Origin: Eubacterium sp. | Lineage (GTDB): Bacteria; Bacillota; Clostridia; Lachnospirales; Lachnospiraceae | Assembly (NCBI GenBank): GCA_003520145.1 | Contig: DOVJ01000106.1 | Span: 1-12,076, forward strand | Reading direction: 5' to 3' | Length of the DNA stretch: 12,076 bases | In this document: piece after piece, positions 6,950 through 12,076 of the stretch | How positions within the stretch are numbered: position 1 is the stretch's first letter | Layout of the letters: each line of letters starts with the position of its first letter | Notes under the pieces: model-generated | What the model saw: the letters and a program-made list of their open reading frames with translations, nothing else | What the model was told of the DNA's origin: nothing | Databases searched by the model: none | Made by a program: the position numbers and the translations under genes

Positions 6950-9900
6950 ATGGGATATGCTCATCTTCATGTACATACAGAATATAGTATATTAAGGAGC
7001 AGTGTCCGCATAGAGGGCTTGGTTAAAAAAGCGGCTGAACTCGGTATGAAGAGCCTTGCTATAACAGATTATGGCGTCATGTATGGCGTTATAGCCTTTT
7101 ATAAGGCATGCAAGAAGTACGATATTAAGCCGATCATAGGGTGCGAGATCTATGTAGATGATGATAATCTCATACTTCTTGCAAAGGACGAAGAAGGCTA
7201 CACGAATCTTAAAAAGATGGTTAGCCTTTCTTTTGTTAGAGGATTTCGTAATGGTAAGCCAAGGATAAGTAAGGATGTACTTGCGCAGTATTCTGGTGGG
7301 CTTATAGCCATAAGCAGTGACTATAACGGTGAAGTGTGCAGGAAACTCATGATGAACGATCGTGATGGTGCGCTTAAGTGTGCTCTTGAATACAGTAAGA
7401 TGTTCGGTAAGGATAATTATTATCTTGAGATATTCGATCACAACAGGCCTGAGGATAAGGCGCTTATAAGGCAGATCATGAAGTTGTCGGGAGAAACTGG
7501 CATTCCGATGGTTGCACTCAACGAGATACATTACTTAAACCGCGAGGACGCTACTGCCTACAATGTTCTCGAGTGCATACAGACTCATAAGAAGATAGGG
7601 GATATACCGCGAACCCCCGACAGGCTGGAACATTTTGTGAAAAGTGAAGAGCAGATGAGACAGGCTTTTCCATATGCACTTGAGGCTGTCGAGAATACTT
7701 GCGCTATAGCTGACAGGTGCCATGTTGAGATAGAGTTTAACAAGCCTAAGCTTCCTAAGTATCCGATTGATAACGGTATGTCTTCGAGGGAATACCTAGA
7801 GAAGTTGTGTGCAGAAGGGATTAAGAAGCGTTATAAGAAGGTTACAAAAGAAGTATCTGAACGCCTTGAGTACGAGCTTTCGGTAATCGATAAGATGGGC
7901 TTCGTGGATTACTTCCTTGTTGTGTGGGATTTTGTTAATTATGCTCGCAAGAAGGGAATAGTCGTAGGTGATGGAAGAGGTTCTGCGGCAGGAAGTATAG
8001 TATCTTACGCGCTTGGCATAACGAACATAGATCCTATCAGGTACAATCTCATCTTTGAGCGTTTCCTGAATCCAGAGAGAGTATCCATGCCTGATATAGA
8101 TATCGACTTTGCGCATAACAGGCGTGATGAGGTAGTTCGCTATGTGATAGATAAGTATGGCGCAGCCAATGTAGTGCAGATCGTAGCTTTTGGTACTCTT
8201 GCATCACGTGCAGTCATAAGGGACGTTGTGCGCGTCATGGATATAGGTTATGAGGTGGGCGATGAGATAAGTCATATGCTCTCTGATTCTTATGACCTAA
8301 GCCTTGCGGATTCTCTTAAGACGAATGATGAGTTAAGAGGTCTCTATGAGACGGATGTGACTATAAGGAATCTCATCAACATATCTATGGAGCTGGAGGG
8401 GCTTATAAGGCATACGACCATACATCCTGCTGGCGTAGTCATATGTGATGAGGATGCAGCAGATATATATCCGCTTGCACTGTCTAACGATGGCAATGTT
8501 GTCATACAGTGCGAGAAGAAGGAAGTAGAGGAGTTAGGCCTTCTTAAGATAGACTTTCTGTCCCTTAGAAACTTAACCATAATAGACGATACTCTGAAGG
8601 CTCTTGAGGAAGAGGGCATACATGTGGACCTTAGCACCATAGATTATCACGAGAAGGGCGTCTATGCCATGATATCCGCAGGTGATACAGACGGTGTGTT
8701 CCAGTTAGAGAGCCGTGGCATGAAAATGTTCATGAAAAACCTCAAGCCTTCGGATTTTGATCAGATCGTGGCCGGCCTTGCACTCTTCAGACCGGGTCCT
8801 ATGGCCTTCATCCCGAAGTATATAGAGGCAAGAAATAGCGGTATGGTAAGCTACGAGCACCCGATGCTTGAACCGATACTCAAGGATACATATGGCTGTA
8901 TCGTGTATCAGGAGCAGGTTATGCAGATATTCCGTGATTTTGCGGGATATTCTATGGGCAGAAGCGACATGGTAAGGCGTATCATGGCCGCAAAGAAGAC
9001 TAAGGAGCTTGAGAGCGAGAGGCAGAACTTCGTATATGGTAACGCAACTCTTGGCATAAAGGGCTGCGTGGTGAACGGTATAGATGCCAAGCTTGCGAAT
9101 CACATATTCGATGAGATGTTAGACTTTGCAAGCTATGCCTTCAACAAATCCCATGCGGTTGCCTACTCTGTCATATCTTATAAGACAGCATATCTTAAGT
9201 ATCACTATCCGGTGCAGTTCATGTCAGCACTTCTGACATCAGTTATGTCTTCGACAACTAAGGTGTCTGAGTATATATCTGCATTTAGAAGGCGTGGGGG
9301 TAAGGTTCTGCCGCCTAGTGTCAATGAGCCTGCAAGAAGATTCTTGCCTTCAGGTGACAATGTCCGTTATGCGCTAACCGCCATAAAGAATGTCGGAGAT
9401 AGCGTAGTTGATGCGATTATCGCTGAGTACAGGCAAAGACCTTATAAGGACTTCTATGATTTCTTGGACCGCAACATAAGCCATGGACTTAATAAAAAAT
9501 GTGTCGAATGCCTTATCAAGGCTGGCGCACTTGATGGTCTTGGCGTAAATCGTAAGCAGATGATACACAATTATGAGCGTGTTATGGAGGATATCCAGAG
9601 AAGAAAGAAGACTGAGATCACAGGACAGATAAGCCTCTTTGATTTTGAAAATGGCGGTGAGAGCGTATCGAGACAAGCTGCATTTGCCAAGGTGGAGGAG
9701 TTCTCGAGCGATGAGCTTCTTGCGATGGAGAGCGAGGTTCTGGGCATATATGTTAGCGCTCATCCTCTTGATGAATTCCTGCCTCTGATAGAGAAGAATG
9801 TCACACACTATTCTTCTGACTTCTATAACGATGACGGCCAGAATCCGATATCCGAGAAGGATAAGGTGATAATAGGCGGCTTCATCAGTAAGGCGTTGCA

Positions 9901-10345
9901 TAAGGTCACAAGAAAAGGCGATGATATGGCTATCATCACTTTAGAGGATTATTATGGGCAGATAGAGGTTCTCGTATTCCAGAAGACCTATAAGAAGGTT
10001 TCACAGTATATAGCCGAGAATAAGAAGATATTCGTAGTGGGAAACCTGAAAAGGGATGATACAAGAAGCAGTATAATCGCGATGGATATCATACCTTTTG
10101 ATTCGATGCCTAGGATCATTAGTATAGGATTTGATGATATGCAGGCTTTCGAGAAGCTTTATCCGGAGGTTGAGAAGCACATATATACTCAGGGCGGACA
10201 TGACAGCGTGGTTGCGTATCTTGTAAAAGAACGGGCAAAGAAGCCTCTTGCGAAGAGAGTCATCATATCGGATGAGGATATGGAGAGCCTTAAGAAGATA
10301 CTCGGAGATGAGAGAGTTGTGAGTGCGCAGACAAATTGCGGGTAA
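6950..10345 (+). CDS. dnaE: DNA polymerase III alpha subunit DnaE
   Basis: A C-family replicative polymerase subunit of 1131 aa. In PolC-containing Firmicutes DnaE extends primers for lagging-strand synthesis; whether this organism also has PolC cannot be seen here. Order of domains: PHP domain (about 3-260) starting HLHVHTEYS; palm with GDGRGSAAGS (340-349), PDIDIDF (381-387, supplying two catalytic Asp) and D535 in KIDFLSLR; fingers with FQLESRGM, LFRPGPM and YQEQVM; the AFNKSHAVAY segment (730-739); a helix-hairpin-helix region (about 805-865); a probable beta-clamp binding motif QISLF (893-897); and a C-terminal OB fold (about 972-1050). The polymerase catalytic residues are intact. The PHP domain looks eroded: TDYG instead of TDHG, LRSS instead of LLDG, NEIHY instead of NDVHY, and a missing loop after GCEIYV. 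AAAAGGAG (6936-6943) precedes the ATG by 6 nt. No terminator follows. Confidence 0.97.
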   Translation: MGYAHLHVHTEYSILRSSVRIEGLVKKAAELGMKSLAITDYGVMYGVIAFYKACKKYDIKPIIGCEIYVDDDNLILLAKDEEGYTNLKKMVSLSFVRGFRNGKPRISKDVLAQYSGGLIAISSDYNGEVCRKLMMNDRDGALKCALEYSKMFGKDNYYLEIFDHNRPEDKALIRQIMKLSGETGIPMVALNEIHYLNREDATAYNVLECIQTHKKIGDIPRTPDRLEHFVKSEEQMRQAFPYALEAVENTCAIADRCHVEIEFNKPKLPKYPIDNGMSSREYLEKLCAEGIKKRYKKVTKEVSERLEYELSVIDKMGFVDYFLVVWDFVNYARKKGIVVGDGRGSAAGSIVSYALGITNIDPIRYNLIFERFLNPERVSMPDIDIDFAHNRRDEVVRYVIDKYGAANVVQIVAFGTLASRAVIRDVVRVMDIGYEVGDEISHMLSDSYDLSLADSLKTNDELRGLYETDVTIRNLINISMELEGLIRHTTIHPAGVVICDEDAADIYPLALSNDGNVVIQCEKKEVEELGLLKIDFLSLRNLTIIDDTLKALEEEGIHVDLSTIDYHEKGVYAMISAGDTDGVFQLESRGMKMFMKNLKPSDFDQIVAGLALFRPGPMAFIPKYIEARNSGMVSYEHPMLEPILKDTYGCIVYQEQVMQIFRDFAGYSMGRSDMVRRIMAAKKTKELESERQNFVYGNATLGIKGCVVNGIDAKLANHIFDEMLDFASYAFNKSHAVAYSVISYKTAYLKYHYPVQFMSALLTSVMSSTTKVSEYISAFRRRGGKVLPPSVNEPARRFLPSGDNVRYALTAIKNVGDSVVDAIIAEYRQRPYKDFYDFLDRNISHGLNKKCVECLIKAGALDGLGVNRKQMIHNYERVMEDIQRRKKTEITGQISLFDFENGGESVSRQAAFAKVEEFSSDELLAMESEVLGIYVSAHPLDEFLPLIEKNVTHYSSDFYNDDGQNPISEKDKVIIGGFISKALHKVTRKGDDMAIITLEDYYGQIEVLVFQKTYKKVSQYIAENKKIFVVGNLKRDDTRSSIIAMDIIPFDSMPRIISIGFDDMQAFEKLYPEVEKHIYTQGGHDSVVAYLVKERAKKPLAKRVIISDEDMESLKKILGDERVVSAQTNCG

Positions 10346-10359
10346 TGATAAAAAAGTTC

Positions 10360-10388
10360 TTGCATTATCTGAACATATATGCTAAACT
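10360..10388 (+). promoter_or_regulatory. Probable sigma-A promoter for rpsO (extended -10)
   Basis: TTGCAT at 10360-10365 and TAAACT at 10383-10388 are separated by exactly 17 nt. TG occurs one base before the -10 hexamer (10380-10381), giving an extended -10 (TGC-TAAACT) that can make up for the weak -35. Transcription would begin near 10394-10396, leaving a leader of roughly 90 nt before rpsO. This fits rpsO being a separate unit from the dnaE operon. It is inferred from consensus matching only. Confidence 0.55.
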
Positions 10389-10393
10389 ATCAA

Positions 10394-10475
10394 AGGTGGT
10401 AAAAACCAAAACCTCTGTTAAGTCATCGGACACTCCGACCATGACTTGATAGAAGGAGATAATATTACAGGAGGA
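10394..10475 (+). promoter_or_regulatory. Structured rpsO leader, candidate S15 autoregulatory element
   Basis: Three pairings can be read directly. (1) A hairpin at 10394-10414: TGGT/ACCA closed over an AAAA loop, then an AAA bulge and AGG/CCT. (2) A hairpin at 10420-10447: 7-bp AAGTCAT/ATGACTT, a 3-nt ACC bulge on the 3' side, and 4-bp CGGA/TCCG over a CAC loop. (3) CCTCTGT (10412-10418) can pair with ACAGGAGG (10467-10474) with one bulged G, covering the whole rpsO Shine-Dalgarno and enclosing hairpin 2. Pairings 1 and 3 share bases 10412-10414. S15 is known to repress its own translation through varied leader structures in several bacteria, so this arrangement suits such a role. The regulation itself is inferred. 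Confidence 0.5.
10469..10475 (+). promoter_or_regulatory. rpsO ribosome binding site
   Basis: AGGAGGA lies 7 nt before the rpsO ATG and is a near-perfect Shine-Dalgarno. A second purine-rich stretch, AGAAGGAGA at 10451-10459, is too far upstream to serve this start and could act as a ribosome standby site. The functional site can pair with 10412-10418. Confidence 0.8.
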
Positions 10476-10482
10476 TATCGTT

Positions 10483-10749
10483 ATGATAGCAAAAGAAAAG
10501 AAGAGTCAGATTATCGCTGAGTACGGCAGAAAGCCTGGTGATACAGGTTCACCAGAAGTTCAGATCGCACTTCTTACAGAGAGAATCAAGGAACTCACAG
10601 AGCACCTTAAGAGCAACAACAAGGATCATCATTCTAGAAGAGGACTTCTTAAGATGGTTGGTCAGAGAAGAGCGTTGTTAGAGTACCTTAAGAAGAAGGA
10701 TATAGAAGGTTACCGTGCTTTGATTGAAAAATTAGGAATCAGAAAGTAA
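10483..10749 (+). CDS. rpsO: 30S ribosomal protein S15
   Basis: S15 binds the central domain of 16S rRNA early in 30S assembly (helices 20-22) and contributes to a bridge with the 50S subunit. The 88-aa product has the standard family length and all familiar blocks: GDTGSPEVQIALLTERI (18-34), LTEHLKSNNKDHHSRRGLL (38-56) carrying the rRNA-contacting DHHSRR residues, and VGQRRALLEYLKKKD (59-73). It has its own promoter, leader and terminator. Its codon choice (CTT, AGA, GTT, ATC/ATT) is more biased than in the upstream operon, as expected for a highly expressed gene. Adjacency of rpsO and pnp is widely conserved in bacteria. Confidence 0.99.
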   Translation: MIAKEKKSQIIAEYGRKPGDTGSPEVQIALLTERIKELTEHLKSNNKDHHSRRGLLKMVGQRRALLEYLKKKDIEGYRALIEKLGIRK

Positions 10750-10757
10750 TTCTATGT

Positions 10758-10790
10758 AAGGGCGGATACCTTAAGTATTCGCCCTTTTTA
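10758..10790 (+). terminator. Intrinsic terminator after rpsO
   Basis: AAGGGCGGATAC (10758-10769) pairs with GTATTCGCCCTT (10775-10786) in a 12-bp stem (one G-U) around the 5-nt loop CTTAA, followed directly by a T-run to 10789. It begins 8 nt after the rpsO stop. As in many bacteria, partial read-through could supply some pnp mRNA. Confidence 0.93.
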
Positions 10791-10801
10791 CTGTTGAGAA
10801 A

Positions 10802-10821
10802 AATCCACTATCAAGTGGATT
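10802..10821 (+). promoter_or_regulatory. Perfect hairpin in the pnp leader
   Basis: AATCCACT (10802-10809) and AGTGGATT (10814-10821) form an uninterrupted 8-bp stem with loop ATCA. No T-run follows, so it is not a terminator. It stands about 70 nt before the pnp start, in a leader that is otherwise purine-rich (10822-10890) and lacks a convincing promoter. In E. coli, pnp mRNA is autoregulated through a leader stem-loop cut by RNase III; a similar role here, or simple protection of the 5' end, is only a guess. Confidence 0.5.
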
Positions 10822-10879
10822 CTGCGGGAGTGAACCTAAGGGACGGATAGACGAAAGAAGATAGAAGAACGTAAGAGAC

Positions 10880-10884
10880 AGGAG
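10880..10884 (+). promoter_or_regulatory. pnp ribosome binding site
   Basis: AGGAG lies 7 nt before the ATG at 10892 and fixes the pnp start, which also gives the standard MYKSFSMEL family N-terminus. Confidence 0.8.
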
Positions 10885-10891
10885 AGAAAAG

Positions 10892-12076
10892 ATGTACAAA
10901 AGTTTTAGTATGGAATTAGGCGGAAGAACTTTGAGAGTTGATGTTGGCAGAGTATCTGCACAGGCTAACGGTGCTGCTTTCATGCACTATGGCGACACAG
11001 TAGTACTTTCAACAGCAACAGCTTCAGAGAAGCCAAGGGATGGAATTGACTTCTTCCCACTTAGTGTTGAATATGAGGAGAAGCTCTATGCGGTAGGTAA
11101 GATACCAGGGGGCTTCAATAAGAGAGAAGGTAAGGCTTCAGAGAATGCTATCCTTACCTCCAGAGTTATAGATAGACCTATGAGACCATTGTTCCCTAAG
11201 GATTACCGTAACGATGTAACCCTTAACAATATGGTCATGAGTGTAGATCCTGCTTGCAGACCTGAGATCACAGCTATGCTTGGTTCAGCAATCGCAACAG
11301 CTATATCTGATATTCCTTTTGATGGACCATGTGCTATGACACAGATGGGTCTTGTAGATGGTAAGGTTATCGTAAATCCTAACCAGGAAGAGTGGAAGAA
11401 CGGTGATCTTCAGCTTACTGTAGCATCTACTTCAGAGAAGGTTATCATGATCGAGGCTGGTGCGAATGAGATTCCTGAGGATAAGATGTATGAGATCATC
11501 TATCAGGCTCATGAGATCAACCAGGAGATCATCGCGTTCATCAACAAGATCGTTGCTGAGGCAGGTAAGCCTAAGAAGACTTACGAGAGCTGCGCGGTTC
11601 CTGCAGAGCTTTTCGAGGCTATGAAGGCAGTAGTTACTCCTGAGGAGATGGAAGTTGCTGTATTCACAGATGAGAAGCAGGTTAGAGAAGAGAACCTTCG
11701 TAACATAACTGCTAAGCTTGAAGAAGCATTTGCAGATAGAGAAGATTATCTTGCGATATTACCTGAGGCACTTTATCAGTATGAGAAGAAGACTGTTAGA
11801 AAGATGATCCTTAAGGATCACAAGAGACCTGATGGCAGAGCTATCACACAGATCAGACCTCTTGCTGCAGAAGTTGATATAATTCCTAGAGTTCATGGTT
11901 CTGCTATGTTCACAAGAGGACAAACACAGATCTGTAACGTATGTACTCTTGCACCTTTGTCAGAGATGCAGAAGGTAGATGGACTTGATCCTAACGAAGT
12001 ATCAAAGAGATATATGCACCATTATAACTTCCCTGCTTACTCAGTAGGTGAGACTAAGGTTTCAAGAGGACCGGGA
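10892..12076 (+). CDS. pnp: Polynucleotide phosphorylase (partial, 3' end outside window)
   Basis: PNPase degrades RNA 3' to 5' by phosphorolysis and can add tails in reverse; it works in the cytoplasm in mRNA decay as a trimer. The frame stays open for 395 codons to the last base, about 55% of the usual roughly 700 aa. Visible are the first RNase PH-like domain, beginning MYKSFSMELGGRTLRV with HYGDTVVLSTATAS, then FFPLSVEYEEKLYA, GKIPGGFNKREGK and SRVIDRPMRPLFP; a helical linker with LYQYEKKTVRKMIL; and the start of the second RNase PH domain with RPDGRAITQIRPL, HGSAMFTRGQTQ and a RYMHHYNFPAYSVGE segment, ending SRGPG. The catalytic part of the second domain and the KH and S1 RNA-binding domains lie beyond the window. 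Codon use is shifted away from ATA toward ATC, as expected for strong expression. Confidence 0.97.
   Translation, partial: MYKSFSMELGGRTLRVDVGRVSAQANGAAFMHYGDTVVLSTATASEKPRDGIDFFPLSVEYEEKLYAVGKIPGGFNKREGKASENAILTSRVIDRPMRPLFPKDYRNDVTLNNMVMSVDPACRPEITAMLGSAIATAISDIPFDGPCAMTQMGLVDGKVIVNPNQEEWKNGDLQLTVASTSEKVIMIEAGANEIPEDKMYEIIYQAHEINQEIIAFINKIVAEAGKPKKTYESCAVPAELFEAMKAVVTPEEMEVAVFTDEKQVREENLRNITAKLEEAFADREDYLAILPEALYQYEKKTVRKMILKDHKRPDGRAITQIRPLAAEVDIIPRVHGSAMFTRGQTQICNVCTLAPLSEMQKVDGLDPNEVSKRYMHHYNFPAYSVGETKVSRGPG

Noticed and set aside
6992..7531. 179-codon open frame on the minus strand opposite dnaE (and a similar 175-codon one at 9374-9901)
   Set aside because: Both lie opposite conserved DnaE coding sequence, show no domain or ribosome binding site, and have a low-complexity composition typical of shadow frames.
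1..12076. Mobile element, prophage, CRISPR or defence system
   Set aside because: No transposase, integrase, spaced direct repeats or defence domains are seen; every confident gene is housekeeping and co-directional.

Overview
The window looks like chromosomal core-genome DNA from a Gram-positive anaerobe of the Clostridia, most likely Lachnospiraceae (Butyrivibrio/Roseburia-like). The reasons are the gene order hprK-glucokinase-murB-rapZ-whiA-HPr-dnaE, the HprK/HPr-Ser control system, strong AGGAGG-type ribosome binding sites, moderate GC, and heavy use of ATA (Ile) and AGA (Arg) codons. This assignment is inferred from layout and protein character, not from a database search. Every gene found is on the + strand.

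Region 1 (1-10345) is a tightly packed co-directional run: the 3' end of ftsH, then uvrC, hprK, a ROK-family sugar kinase, murB, rapZ, whiA, an HPr/Crh-like protein and dnaE. From uvrC onward the gaps run from a 4-nt overlap to 15 nt, which indicates one operon with translational coupling. It combines DNA repair and replication (uvrC, dnaE), cell-wall precursor synthesis (murB), cell-division/envelope regulation (rapZ, whiA) and carbon-catabolite sensing (hprK, glucokinase, HPr-like).

Region 2 (10346-10790) is a separate rpsO (ribosomal protein S15) unit. It has an extended -10 type promoter, a structured leader in which the rpsO Shine-Dalgarno can pair with an upstream segment (a candidate S15 autoregulatory element), and a strong intrinsic terminator.

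Region 3 (10791-12076) holds a leader with a perfect 8-bp hairpin and then pnp (polynucleotide phosphorylase), which runs off the end of the window.

The most interesting points are in otherwise ordinary genes. The HPr-family protein has Asp at position 15 instead of the phosphorylated His, contains no histidine at all, and keeps Ser46, so it looks like a Crh-type regulator encoded with its kinase HprK. The ROK kinase in the same operon lacks the family's Cys-rich zinc motif. The PHP domain of DnaE has lost several expected metal ligands and a loop. Together the first two suggest a carbon-sensing module working without PTS phosphotransfer through this HPr. I saw no mobile element, CRISPR array, tRNA, rRNA or clearly novel multigene system.
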